Made by a program: the position numbers and the translations under genes. The notes beneath the pieces are model-generated. The model saw nothing but the letters and a program-made list of their open reading frames with translations, searched no databases and had not been told where the DNA came from. This document shows positions 51,749 through 60,668 of a stretch of DNA of 64,000 bases, piece by piece (the first letter of the stretch is position 1; each line of letters starts with the position of its first letter). Source of the stretch: CAKSFT01 sp045544615. GTDB lineage: Bacteria > Bacillota > Clostridia > UBA1381. The stretch spans positions 1 through 64,000 of the forward strand of contig JAZPZI010000039.1 of NCBI GenBank assembly GCA_045544615.1, given 5' to 3'.

Positions 51749-52018
51749 ATGTACGAAGACAAAACTCTAATCTGTAAGGATTGCGGTCAGGAATTTATTT
51801 TTTCCGCAGGTGAACAGGAATTTTATGCGGAAAAAGGTTTCCAGAACGAGCCTATCCGTTGTAAGGATTGCCGTATCGCAAGAAAGAACAGCATTAAGCA
51901 GGCTAAGGAAATGTATGAAATAGTTTGCGCTGATTGCGGTAAGGTGGACAAGGTTCCGTTTATGCCAAGAAACGACAAGCCTGTATACTGCAGCGAATGC
52001 TTTGAAAACCATAGATAA
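51749..52018 (+). CDS. Small zinc-ribbon protein
   Basis: 89 residues with four CxxC pairs: CKDC (residues 9-12), CKDC near 39, CADC near 60 and CSEC near 80, making two probable zinc ribbons. Such CxxC proteins are common in Clostridia and of unknown function. The ATG at 51749 has GTGAGGGA 9 bp upstream. It is likely read from the sigH promoter or from the region between the genes. Lys codons are mostly AAG, like native genes. Confidence 0.8.
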   Translation: MYEDKTLICKDCGQEFIFSAGEQEFYAEKGFQNEPIRCKDCRIARKNSIKQAKEMYEIVCADCGKVDKVPFMPRNDKPVYCSECFENHR

Positions 52019-52098
52019 GTCCCCAGACTTAAATTAGGTTAAATTTGAATTTTGTTTTATGAAAAAAGAGCCTGATATGGCGAGTGTTCTTAAGGACA

Positions 52099-52133
52099 GA
52101 AAAGTGCACAGTTTATTGCTGTGCACTTTTTTT
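52099..52133. terminator. Bidirectional terminator
   Basis: AAAGTGCACAG pairs with CTGTGCACTTT around TTTATTG; a T-run follows on the plus strand. The stop codon of the minus-strand AraC gene lies within the loop, so the hairpin serves the convergent ends of both units. Confidence 0.88.
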
Positions 52134-52895
52134 ATATTCCGACGGCGAAACCCCCGTTGCTTTTTTAAATTCTCTGCTGAAATGAGACATTTCGTCATAT
52201 CCGGCCTGATTAGCTGCTTCTGTTACCGAATACATTTTTGACTCCAGAAGCTCTTTCGCCATTGTAATTTTAAGATTGTTTATGTATCTGACTGGCGAAA
52301 CTCCGTAAAAGCCTTTGAAAATTTTTCTGAAATATTCGGATGTAATATTGCACATTTCCGAAAGTGCCTCAATGCTTATGGTATCTTTGGTATAATTTTC
52401 ATGAATATAATCAACTCCAGGTTTTATTAAATCAAGTTTTTTCGCAGGCAGATACTCCGAAAAATATTCTTGTTGCATAGCATAAATAATGTTATACAGT
52501 TCTGCTTTGCATTTCAAAATGTATCCGTTTTTCTTGTGTTTCCAGATTTTACTTGCAGTACGGAAAGACTCAGTTATTTCACTATGATTCTTAGCCTTTA
52601 CGACAAAAGGTTCAAATGCCGTATCTTCATCAATATCAAAATTTATTGCATAGCAGTCACCGATTGATTTTGCAGCAACTGTGTAATTGGAATTCTTTGG
52701 AAGATAAATAATATCATTTTCCTTTACAGTAAGCATTTTCCCGTCTGAAAAAATATATATCTTTTCTCCGCCCTTATGAATTGCGAGTCCGTGACTTGGT
52801 CTGTTTTTATGTATGGCATCGCCCGTTCCGGCAGCTACAAATATTGCAAGAACAATCTTATTTATATTAAAATTATAATTCATAAATTCTTTCAT
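52113..52895 (-). CDS. AraC family transcriptional regulator
   Basis: 260 residues: an N-terminal cupin-like sensing region (about 20-110, HGLAIHKGGEKIY, given as landmark, and DIIYLPKNSNYTV) and a C-terminal pair of helix-turn-helices (SIEALSEMCNITSEYFRKIF, then MYSVTEAANQAGYDEMSHFS). It is divergent from the glycyl radical enzyme gene, 122 bp away, and presumably controls it in response to the enzyme's substrate. ATG 52895 with GAGGTGG upstream is preferred over a longer frame starting at 52961. Lysine codons are often AAA. Confidence 0.92.
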   Translation of the reverse strand: MKEFMNYNFNINKIVLAIFVAAGTGDAIHKNRPSHGLAIHKGGEKIYIFSDGKMLTVKENDIIYLPKNSNYTVAAKSIGDCYAINFDIDEDTAFEPFVVKAKNHSEITESFRTASKIWKHKKNGYILKCKAELYNIIYAMQQEYFSEYLPAKKLDLIKPGVDYIHENYTKDTISIEALSEMCNITSEYFRKIFKGFYGVSPVRYINNLKITMAKELLESKMYSVTEAANQAGYDEMSHFSREFKKATGVSPSEYKKSAQQ

Positions 52896-52913
52896 CAAAC
52901 CACCTCGTATTAT

Positions 52914-52942
52914 ATTATACATTTTTGTTTTGAAATGGTCAA
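52914..52942 (-). promoter_or_regulatory. Promoter of the AraC-type gene
   Basis: On the minus strand TTGACC (52937-52942), 17-bp spacer, TATAAT (52914-52919). The divergent glycyl radical enzyme gene has no good SigA promoter in the remaining 75 bp, in keeping with a need for activation. Confidence 0.75.
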
Positions 52943-53017
52943 GTATTTTCGAATTGTTCATTTACAAAAAACATAATCTATGCTACAAAATAAGTAAACT
53001 ATTTAAGAGGTGATAGT

Positions 53018-55240
53018 ATGGAATACATCAAAAACAAAGACTACGACTACATAATGAACAAATATCATGATGCATCACAGCCCTTTGACGGACATTCAAG
53101 ATTCATCAGAAGAGACGAGATTTTTTTTGATGAAACAGGTATGGACGGCGATAAAATCCGGGAAGAAATCGTCCGCCGCGACGAGGAAATAAAGCATCTG
53201 TCCCATCCGGTAAGAAAAGCAAAAGCTTTTGAATTTATTCTGGAAAACACAAGAATTTCCTGTGACAGCAGGGACATTTTTCCGGCAATCAATATGATTG
53301 ACCGTCCACTCAACTCCACCATTGTAAAAAAATGGAGAGAAGAGGTTTTCATGGAAATTATTCCCGAAACCGAAAAGAAACGAGCATCTATGGAAAGAGC
53401 CGGAATTGTGACTATGTGGCCCGACTATGACCACAGCGTACCAGTTTGGGACAGAGTTTTCGGACTCGGTTTTTCAGGTCTGCTCCGTGAAAGTGAACTG
53501 ATGCGTTTATCCAAAAATCTTACAGATGAAGAAAATGCATTTTTTGAAGGGATTAAAATTACATACACTGCGATTGTTAATTTTGTAGGAAGACTCTATG
53601 AGCTTGCCGCAAAAACTGTCGGTTCCGAAAAAATGGCAAAAGCACTTAAAAACATAAAAAATAACCCACCTGCGACATTTTATGAAGCTCTTTTGGTTGA
53701 CTATATTTATTTTATGCTCAGTGAGCATATTGAAGGTCTGCAGGTTCGCTCACTGTGTAATTTTGATAGAATATTTATTAAATATTACAAAAATGATTTG
53801 GCAAACGGAGTTGCCGAAGAAGAAATCCGCACCGACCTTGCATACTTTTTTCTGCAGTTCACCGCTATTGGAAACTATTGGAACCAGCCTGTTTTCTTAG
53901 GTGGATGTAAAGAAGATAAAAGTACCGAAATAAACGAACTTTCATATCTGTTCCTGGATGTTTATGACAAAATGAAAATCTACAATCCTAAAATACAGAT
54001 AAAGGTTGCAGACAGCACTCCGAAGGATTTTCTGCTCAAAGCCCTTGATATGATAAGACGCGGAAACAACTGTATTGTATTTGTTTCCGATGCGACCATA
54101 AGAAAGGCTCTTGTAAATGCAGGTGTTACAGAAGAACAAGCACGTCTTTGCGACATAACCGGTTGCTACGAATATTCGGTTCAGGGCAGTATGGATTGCG
54201 GAATGAATTATCTGAATCTTTTAAAGCCACTTGAATATGCACTTCATAAGGGATGCGACGGAGTAACCGGAGAATTTGCACTGCTGAAAAGTCCCGAAGT
54301 TAATAGCTATGCTACATTTGATGAGTTTTATGAAGCATACAAAAAACAACTGTGTGCAGTTATAGATGCCACCATTGAAACAGTTAATACATACGAAGAT
54401 TATCTTGCTTATATAAATCCGCAGTCGATGCTTTCGGCGACATACCCGTCCTGCCTTGAAAAAGCAAAGGACGCGCTTTGCGGTGGCGGAGTTACAAACG
54501 GTAATGTTATTTCATTCGGTTTCCTTGGAGATTTTGCTGATTCAATGGCGATGATTAAAAAATATGTTTTTGACAGAAAAGAGTTTACTCTTGCAGAACT
54601 TGTAAAAATGCTCGATGCCAATTTCAAAGGCTACGAGCTTGTCCGCAGAAAACTGCTTGCCGACAGCGACAAATACGGCAACAACAAAGACCTGCCTGAC
54701 AGTTTTGTAATAGATATTACTGATTTTCTTTCAAAATATGTTTGCAGCAGACCAAACGCAAAAAAACGCGGCGGTAAATGGACTGTCGGTTTCCATGTTG
54801 CCAGAATGTCATATGTTCAGGGCGAAAAAACAGCTGCTTCTCCCAACGGCAGGCTTTTAGGTGAAGAGCTTTCCAAAAATGCTTCAGCTTCTATGGGACA
54901 AAATCGTGAAGGTGCAACAGCCGCAATTTTATCAGTGACCAAAATTGATGCTACTGTGTTTACATGTGACGCGTCTCTTGATATGGGGCTTCTGCCGTCA
55001 GCTGTAAAAAGTAACGACGGTCTTGAAGCAATGTACGGACTTCTTAAAACATTTGTAAAACGTGGCGGTCACGCAATGCATATCAATGTTTTTGATGCCG
55101 ATACACTCCGTGATGCACAAAAAAATCCTGAAAAATATCAGGATTTACAGATAAGAGTATGTGGCTGGAATGTACTCTGGAACAACATCAATAAGGTTGA
55201 GCAAGATGGATTTATCCGTCAGGCAGAAAGCCTGGTGTGA
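53018..55240 (+). CDS. Glycyl radical enzyme of unassigned function (PFL-like superfamily)
   Basis: 740 residues. The thiyl-radical Cys is Cys383 in GCYEYS, preceded by ARLCDIT, with Glu385 as candidate base, so the pattern is the GCxE type of dehydratases and C-C or C-N lyases and not the CC pair of pyruvate formate-lyase. The glycyl radical site is Gly716 in IRVCGWN, where most members have Gly-Tyr. The N-terminal PFL domain spans most of the protein. The gene has AAGAGGTG before the ATG, is divergent from an AraC gene and is followed by its activating enzyme. It is shorter than CutC- and glycerol-dehydratase-type enzymes (about 790-850). No transporter, shell-protein or aldehyde dehydrogenase genes accompany it, so the substrate cannot be named. 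Confidence 0.93.
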   Translation: MEYIKNKDYDYIMNKYHDASQPFDGHSRFIRRDEIFFDETGMDGDKIREEIVRRDEEIKHLSHPVRKAKAFEFILENTRISCDSRDIFPAINMIDRPLNSTIVKKWREEVFMEIIPETEKKRASMERAGIVTMWPDYDHSVPVWDRVFGLGFSGLLRESELMRLSKNLTDEENAFFEGIKITYTAIVNFVGRLYELAAKTVGSEKMAKALKNIKNNPPATFYEALLVDYIYFMLSEHIEGLQVRSLCNFDRIFIKYYKNDLANGVAEEEIRTDLAYFFLQFTAIGNYWNQPVFLGGCKEDKSTEINELSYLFLDVYDKMKIYNPKIQIKVADSTPKDFLLKALDMIRRGNNCIVFVSDATIRKALVNAGVTEEQARLCDITGCYEYSVQGSMDCGMNYLNLLKPLEYALHKGCDGVTGEFALLKSPEVNSYATFDEFYEAYKKQLCAVIDATIETVNTYEDYLAYINPQSMLSATYPSCLEKAKDALCGGGVTNGNVISFGFLGDFADSMAMIKKYVFDRKEFTLAELVKMLDANFKGYELVRRKLLADSDKYGNNKDLPDSFVIDITDFLSKYVCSRPNAKKRGGKWTVGFHVARMSYVQGEKTAASPNGRLLGEELSKNASASMGQNREGATAAILSVTKIDATVFTCDASLDMGLLPSAVKSNDGLEAMYGLLKTFVKRGGHAMHINVFDADTLRDAQKNPEKYQDLQIRVCGWNVLWNNINKVEQDGFIRQAESLV

Positions 55241-55241
55241 T

Positions 55242-56123
55242 ATGAAAGCGAGAATAATTGAGATAAAGCGCTTTGCCGTGCACGACGGCGACGGAATAAG
55301 GACAACTGTGTTTTTCAAAGGCTGTCCGCTTAAATGCGTGTGGTGTCACAATCCCGAAGGTATAGACTTTAAACCGCAACTTGCATTGTATAAAAACAAA
55401 TGCACCTTGTGCGGAAACTGTGTAAAAATGTGTCCGGTGAGTGCACATATAATTTCAGAAACAGATCATAAACTTGAACGTGAAAAATGTGTGGCCTGCG
55501 GCAAATGCGAAGAGAATTGTTTTTATGATGCATTAAAGCTTTATGGCAGGGAAATGTCGGTTTCGGAACTTATGCCAATCCTTTTAGAGGACAGAGATTT
55601 TTACGAAAATTCAGGTGGCGGTGTTACCCTTTCGGGCGGAGAATGTCTGATGCAAGCAGAGTTTTGTGCAGAACTATTGAAAAAATTGAAAGAGAACAAC
55701 ATACATACAGCGGTGGATACTTGTGGTTTTGTTTCAAAAGAAGCATTTGACAAAGTTATGCCGTACACCGATATTTTTCTCTACGATTTAAAAGCGTTCG
55801 ATGAAGAAGTTCACATAAAATGCACAGGACAGTCAAACGAAGTTATACTTGAAAATTTAAAGTATTTAGATAGCTGTGGAAAGAATATTGAAATCAGGAT
55901 TCCTTACGTTCCTGAGTTCAATCATGACCAGATTGAAAAAATAGCAGAATTTTTAAAAGAACGTAAAAACATAACAAAAGTAAAAGTATTGCCATATCAT
56001 GACTATGCAGGCTCAAAATATGCGGCACTGAATATGCAAAACACATTACCGAAAATACTTCCGATGCATAATGAAATTACAACGGCTGAAGCTTATGTTA
56101 GGGAGCAAGGCTTGACAATATGA
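55242..56123 (+). CDS. Glycyl radical enzyme activating protein (radical SAM)
   Basis: 293 residues. Generates the glycyl radical on the upstream enzyme using SAM. The radical SAM cluster motif CPLKCVWC lies at residues 28-35. A ferredoxin-like insert carries CTLCGNCVKMCP (54-65) and CVACGKCEENC (83-93) for two further [4Fe-4S] clusters, as in activases of the GCxE-type enzymes; PflA lacks this insert. Later landmarks are SGGECLMQ, VDTCGF and VKVLPYHDYAGSKY. The ATG at 55242 lies 1 bp after the stop of the enzyme gene. Confidence 0.95.
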   Translation: MKARIIEIKRFAVHDGDGIRTTVFFKGCPLKCVWCHNPEGIDFKPQLALYKNKCTLCGNCVKMCPVSAHIISETDHKLEREKCVACGKCEENCFYDALKLYGREMSVSELMPILLEDRDFYENSGGGVTLSGGECLMQAEFCAELLKKLKENNIHTAVDTCGFVSKEAFDKVMPYTDIFLYDLKAFDEEVHIKCTGQSNEVILENLKYLDSCGKNIEIRIPYVPEFNHDQIEKIAEFLKERKNITKVKVLPYHDYAGSKYAALNMQNTLPKILPMHNEITTAEAYVREQGLTI

Positions 56124-56229
56124 TTTTGTCCGGTACTGTAACGAGCAGGGAAGATGTGTACCATCTTCCAAATTTTTAGGATATCCTAAGACCTTTATAA
56201 AAACGGTCGATTCGTGAATCGCCTCTACG

Positions 56230-56267
56230 ACAAAAGGCTGAACGATTGATTTCGTTCAGCCTTTTAA
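56230..56267. terminator. Terminator between the activase gene and clpC
   Basis: A perfect 14-bp stem, AAAAGGCTGAACGA with TCGTTCAGCCTTTT, around TTGATT. Being flanked by A/T on both sides it can end both convergent units. A GATTCGTGAATC palindrome lies just before at about 56209. Confidence 0.9.
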
Positions 56268-56309
56268 ATTACTATCCTTAAGAACATTTCGCATACAGGC
56301 TCTTTTTTA

Positions 56310-58748
56310 TTACTTCACTCCGAACTTTCCGTCTGCTACTGTCACCTCTGCAGTGTCGCCAGATTTTAGCTTTCCGTCGATAATCTGCTCGGAGAGCATA
56401 TCCTCAATGTCGTTCTGGATTGCACGGCGAAGCGGTCTTGCGCCGTATATCGGGTCAAAGCCGTTTTTGGCAATCTGTGCAATCGCATCGTCGGAGAAGC
56501 TGACCTTAATGCCATTTGCCATAAGTCGTGCGGCGAGGTTATCAAGCATGAGTGATGCTATTTTTTTGATGTCGTCCTCGGTGAGTCGCTTAAATACGAT
56601 TATATCGTCAATTCTGTTCAAAAACTCGGGCTTGAAGGTACGCTTTACCTCGTCCATAACCTTTGCTTTGATATCGCTGTTTTCTGCATCGGCACTCTGT
56701 GTTTGTGATGCAAAACCAAGCTTTGATGCGGTATTCAGGATATTCTTTGCACCAAGGTTTGATGTCATAATAATGACTGTGTTACGAAAATCTACCTTTC
56801 TGCCCTGTGCATCGGTGAGGATGCCGTCATCTAAAATCTGGAGCATGATATTAAAGACATCGGGGTGTGCCTTTTCGATTTCGTCAAAGAGTATCACCGA
56901 ATATGGGTGCTTGCGGATTTTTTCGGTGAGCTGTCCGCCTTCTTCGAATCCGACATATCCCGGAGGTGAGCCGATAAACTTCGATACCGAGTGCTTTTCC
57001 ATATATTCCGACATATCGACTCTTATCATAGCATCCTCGGTTGCAAACATTGTATCGGCAAGTGCCTTTGAAAGCTCGGTTTTTCCGACACCGGTCGGGC
57101 CTAAAAAGAGGAATGAGCCGATAGGACGCTTCGGGTCCTTGAGCCCTGCTCTGCCACGCCTGATTGCCTTTGCAACGGCAGATACCGCCTCGTCCTGGCC
57201 GATTACACGCTTATGCAGAGTCGCCTCGAGATTCATCAGGCGTTCGCTTTCTTCTTCGGCAAGCTTTTTGACCGGGATATTGGTCCAGCTTGAGATTATA
57301 TCGCCGATATCCTCGGCAGTAACGGTCAGCTCGTTTGATGTCGAGCATTCCTTCCAGCTTTCCTTTTCCTTCTTGACTGCCTCGAGAAGCTCACGCTCTC
57401 TATCACGCAAAACTGCCGCTTTCTCGAAGTCCTGTGCGGTTATTGCTTCCTGCTTTTCTTTCTGAATTTGTTCAAGCTCTGCCTCGAGAGTTTTGAGGTT
57501 GTCGGGCTCTGTGAGTGTTGTGAGTTTCTTTTTTGATGCCGCCTCGTCAATCAAATCTATTGCTTTATCGGGCAGGAATCTGTCGGTGATGTAGCGAGAT
57601 GAAAGCTTTGCTGCGGCATCTAATGCCTCGTCTGTAATCTTGACACTGTGGTGAGCTTCATATTTGTCACGGATTCCTGCAAGGATTTCGCAGGTTTCTT
57701 CGATGCTCGGCTCGCCAACCATAACAGGCTGGAAACGGCGCTCGAGTGCAGCGTCCTTTTCGATGTATTTCTTGTATTCATTGAGTGTTGTTGCACCTAT
57801 TAACTGTAATTCGCCTCTGGCAAGCGATGGTTTTAAGATGTTTGATGCATCGATTGCGCCCTCTGCCGAGCCTGCCCCGACTATGGTGTGGATTTCGTCG
57901 ATAAAGAGGATTACATCGCCTGCCGCCATTACTTCCTCTACCGCCTTTTTCAGACGCTCTTCAAATTCGCCACGGTATTTTGCACCTGCGACCATAGAAG
58001 ACAGATCGACTGTGACGAGCCTTTTGTTTTTGAGACTCTCGGGAACATCACCCGATGCAATTTTCTGTGCAAGACCTTCGACTGCGGCGGTCTTTCCGAC
58101 ACCCGGTTCACCGATCAGACAAGGGTTGTTCTTTGTACGCCTTGAGAGAATCTGAATAATTCGCTCGATTTCTTTATCTCTGCCGATAACCGGGTCGAAC
58201 TTGCCGTCACGGGCAAGCTCGGTCAGGTCTCTGCCGAACTGGTTAAGGGTTGGAGTGGTCTTGTTTGTGCTTTTTGAGGTTTTCTGCGAAACTGAATTCG
58301 GCGAGAAGGACTCGTTATCGATTGAGTTCAGAGTGTTTCGGTAAAAGTCGCCGAGATTCAGACCTGATGCGATAAGAATCTGTGCCGCAACACCGTCACC
58401 GTCACGGATAATCGCCATTAAGATGTGCTCTGTGCCGATATAGTTATGGCCGAGTCGTCTTGCCTCCATTGCGGCAAGCTCAAGGATACGCTTGCTTCTT
58501 GGAGTAAGGGAAAGCTCGGTGTTTAAGGCAAGCTTTTCGCCTGTTCCGGTAATTTCCCTGATTTTATCTTCGACCTTTTCTGCGGTCACTCCGGCACCCG
58601 AGAGTGCCTTTGCGGCAACGCCGCTGCCTTCTTTTATTAAGCCCAAAAGCAGATGCTCGCTTCCGACATAGCCGTGGCCCAACTCGCATGCGGCATCGTG
58701 TGCTTTTTTGATGGCATCTCTTGATTTTTCTGTAAAGTTGGAAAACAT
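56310..58748 (-). CDS. clpC: ATP-dependent Clp protease ATP-binding subunit ClpC
   Basis: AAA+ unfoldase that feeds ClpP and is controlled by McsA/McsB. 812 residues: N-terminal double Clp repeat (about 1-145), AAA+ domain 1 with Walker A GEPGVGKT, a middle region with a UVR motif (EAITAQDFEKAAVLRDRE, landmark for the UVR segment), and AAA+ domain 2 with GPTGVGKTE, ending in a short tail. GGAAAGG precedes the ATG. It is the last gene of the ctsR-mcsA-mcsB-clpC unit. Confidence 0.97.
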   Translation of the reverse strand: MFSNFTEKSRDAIKKAHDAACELGHGYVGSEHLLLGLIKEGSGVAAKALSGAGVTAEKVEDKIREITGTGEKLALNTELSLTPRSKRILELAAMEARRLGHNYIGTEHILMAIIRDGDGVAAQILIASGLNLGDFYRNTLNSIDNESFSPNSVSQKTSKSTNKTTPTLNQFGRDLTELARDGKFDPVIGRDKEIERIIQILSRRTKNNPCLIGEPGVGKTAAVEGLAQKIASGDVPESLKNKRLVTVDLSSMVAGAKYRGEFEERLKKAVEEVMAAGDVILFIDEIHTIVGAGSAEGAIDASNILKPSLARGELQLIGATTLNEYKKYIEKDAALERRFQPVMVGEPSIEETCEILAGIRDKYEAHHSVKITDEALDAAAKLSSRYITDRFLPDKAIDLIDEAASKKKLTTLTEPDNLKTLEAELEQIQKEKQEAITAQDFEKAAVLRDRERELLEAVKKEKESWKECSTSNELTVTAEDIGDIISSWTNIPVKKLAEEESERLMNLEATLHKRVIGQDEAVSAVAKAIRRGRAGLKDPKRPIGSFLFLGPTGVGKTELSKALADTMFATEDAMIRVDMSEYMEKHSVSKFIGSPPGYVGFEEGGQLTEKIRKHPYSVILFDEIEKAHPDVFNIMLQILDDGILTDAQGRKVDFRNTVIIMTSNLGAKNILNTASKLGFASQTQSADAENSDIKAKVMDEVKRTFKPEFLNRIDDIIVFKRLTEDDIKKIASLMLDNLAARLMANGIKVSFSDDAIAQIAKNGFDPIYGARPLRRAIQNDIEDMLSEQIIDGKLKSGDTAEVTVADGKFGVK

Positions 58749-58775
58749 AATATCCCATCCTTTCCTGGTCAGAAC

Positions 58776-59780
58776 TTATACACTTTGTCTTATAATCGCT
58801 GCTCGTTTTTTGTCGCGCTCATCGGGTGAGAGGATTTTTTCTTCACCGATGTTTAAGGTGTATGGCTCTGTTTCTATTAAAAGTTTTAAGTGGTTTTTGC
58901 CCTCATTCTCGATTATACCCAGATTTTTTCCTAAAATTACATCCGAGATGAGTGATTTTGATTCTGCAGAAGAAAGTGAACGGGCGTATTTTAGTGTCCC
59001 GTATGAACGCCAGAGTCTGTCCTCAAGATAATCTTTCTTTTCAGCTAAAAGGCGTTTTATTGTACTTTCCTCGTGATTCTTTATCTGCATAACGATATTC
59101 TTAAGCTTTTCAATAAGCTCCTGCTCTGTCATACCTGTTGTTACCTGATTCGAAATCTGATAGAGTGCACCGTAAGCCTTTGAGCCTTCGCCATAAAGAC
59201 CTCTGACAGCGATTCCGAGACTTGATGCAGAAGATATGATCTTTTCCATATTATTGGTCATTGTAAGAGCAGGGAGGTGCATCATAACCGAGGCACGTAG
59301 CCCTGTTCCGGTGTTTGTCGGACAGGCGGTGAGGTATCCGAGGTCTTTATGGAACGCAAACTCCATACTCTCCTCTAAAAGGTCGTCGACCTTGTTGGCA
59401 AGATCCCAAGCCTCATCGAGTGCCGGACCGCCCATTATAACCTGCAGTCTTATGTGGTCTTCTTCCATAAGCATTATGCTCATAGACTTATCTTCGCTCA
59501 CGAGAACCGATGAGTTTTCACCAAGCTCCGGGCTTATGAGATGCTTTTCAATCAGCGAGCCCCGGTCAATTTCGTTTAGTGTCCCTATATGATATGTTGT
59601 AAAGTTATTTGCAAGAACGGAATTTCCGCCCGTGATGGCTGACGTTATCTCCTTTGTAGCCTGTTCCATCTGTGCCTTGGTCATGGCGTTAGGGAAGGGA
59701 TACTTGCGGATGTTTCTTGCAAGCCTGATTCTTGTGCTGACAATTATGTCGGTATTTTTGCCTTCTTCGTACCAAATCAT
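58776..59780 (-). CDS. mcsB: Protein arginine kinase McsB
   Basis: Phosphorylates arginines on proteins, marking them for ClpCP. 334 residues with the guanidino-kinase fold: VSTRIRLARN near residue 17, CPTNTGTGLRASVM with the catalytic Cys region about 165-178, and a C-terminal ELIEKLKNIVMQIK region. The ATG at 59780 with AAGGAGGG upstream is preferred over a start at 59810 that would overlap mcsA. Length is slightly below the usual 355-365. Confidence 0.95.
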   Translation of the reverse strand: MIWYEEGKNTDIIVSTRIRLARNIRKYPFPNAMTKAQMEQATKEITSAITGGNSVLANNFTTYHIGTLNEIDRGSLIEKHLISPELGENSSVLVSEDKSMSIMLMEEDHIRLQVIMGGPALDEAWDLANKVDDLLEESMEFAFHKDLGYLTACPTNTGTGLRASVMMHLPALTMTNNMEKIISSASSLGIAVRGLYGEGSKAYGALYQISNQVTTGMTEQELIEKLKNIVMQIKNHEESTIKRLLAEKKDYLEDRLWRSYGTLKYARSLSSAESKSLISDVILGKNLGIIENEGKNHLKLLIETEPYTLNIGEEKILSPDERDKKRAAIIRQSV

Positions 59781-59796
59781 TTTAGTGTCCCTCCTT

Positions 59797-60150
59797 TTAT
59801 ATGTCCCCAAGAGATTTGAGTTCTTTGTGAAGCTGTGCCGCCCTTTCGTAGTCCTCTTCGGCTACTGCCTTTGCAAGGTCTTTCTTGAGCTTTTCGTAGA
59901 GTCTTTTTCTCTTTAGCTCATCTGCCGAGCGGGACGGAATCTTGCCTGTGTGGACGGCAGTGCCGTGGAGTTGTTTGATGGTTGGTTCTAACGCCGAGAA
60001 GAATGTTTCATAACAGGTTGCGCAACCGAGCTTTCCTGTCTTTTTAAAGTCACGGTAGCTTCTTCCGCATTTAGGGCATACAGCTTCGTTTTCGGCTGAT
60101 GCAAAAACATCAAAGCCGTTGAATAAAATTTCCGAAAATAAATCGTACAT
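59797..60150 (-). CDS. mcsA: McsA, shortened activator of McsB
   Basis: 117 residues. One zinc finger CPKCGRSYRDFKKTGKLGC followed by CYETF (CxxC pairs near residues 24 and 43) and a C-terminal UVR motif (LAKAVAEEDYERAAQLHKEL). Family members such as the Bacillus protein have about 180 residues and two CxxC-CxxC fingers; the first finger pair is absent here. The ATG at 60150 has GAAAGGAC upstream and is 4 bp after ctsR, so the short form is not a wrong start. It functions with McsB to direct ClpC. Confidence 0.9.
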   Translation of the reverse strand: MYDLFSEILFNGFDVFASAENEAVCPKCGRSYRDFKKTGKLGCATCYETFFSALEPTIKQLHGTAVHTGKIPSRSADELKRKRLYEKLKKDLAKAVAEEDYERAAQLHKELKSLGDI

Positions 60151-60154
60151 AGTA

Positions 60155-60601
60155 TCAGTCCTTTCTGTTTATCAGGGTTTTGATTGATTCTATCAAAAGT
60201 TTAGAACGCAAAACATCGTCGGTGAGTGCCGGGTTGGTGATACAGGCATCGAGTGTCAGCCTGACATCCTCCGAAATCTGTTCGGTTATATAAAGATAGT
60301 TTATGATCTTTTCTGCCTTTTCTGCCGTGAGGGTATCCGAAATGCTCTTTAAGATTTCTTCTGCCTCAAAGTCGACAAGCTCGGCGTTTTTACGGATTCT
60401 GATATATCCGCCACCGCCACGTCTTGACTCGACGATGTAGCCCTTTTCGGGAGTGAAGCGTGTGCCCAGGACATAGTTTATCTGCGAGGGAACGCAGTTG
60501 AAGATTCCTGCAAGCTCGTTTCTGCCGAGCTCTAACCACTCGGATGTATCATCCTTTAAAAGTTCTATTATAAAATTTTCGATTTTATCACTTATAGCCA
60601 T
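60155..60601 (-). CDS. ctsR: CtsR heat-shock repressor
   Basis: 148 residues. Winged helix with LGRNELAGIFNCVPSQINYVL (N-terminal HTH) and the DNA-contacting RRGGGGYIRI wing, then a C-terminal dimer domain. It represses the clp operon at GGTCAAA repeats, which are visible at its own promoter; arginine phosphorylation of the wing Arg by McsB is one known control route. First gene of the operon. Confidence 0.96.
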   Translation of the reverse strand: MAISDKIENFIIELLKDDTSEWLELGRNELAGIFNCVPSQINYVLGTRFTPEKGYIVESRRGGGGYIRIRKNAELVDFEAEEILKSISDTLTAEKAEKIINYLYITEQISEDVRLTLDACITNPALTDDVLRSKLLIESIKTLINRKD

Positions 60602-60613
60602 TCATATCACCTC

Positions 60614-60668
60614 TTTGACCTTTCCTGACCTTTAAGTGTATTCTACAACATAAAGGTCAAAAAGTCAA
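60614..60668 (-). promoter_or_regulatory. Promoter and CtsR operators of the ctsR operon
   Basis: On the minus strand TTGACT (60663-60668), 17-bp spacer, TAGAAT (60640-60645). A CtsR direct repeat AGGTCAGGAAAGGTCAAA covers 60614-60631, between the predicted transcription start and the ribosome site. A further half-site AGGTCAA is on the plus strand at 60654-60660, between -35 and -10. The CtsR consensus is a heptad repeat of GGTCAAA with a 3-nt spacer. Confidence 0.88.

Noticed and set aside
53018..55240. Pyruvate formate-lyase
   Set aside because: The active site has a single Cys in GCYE, not the CC pair, and the activase has the ferredoxin-like insert that PflA lacks.
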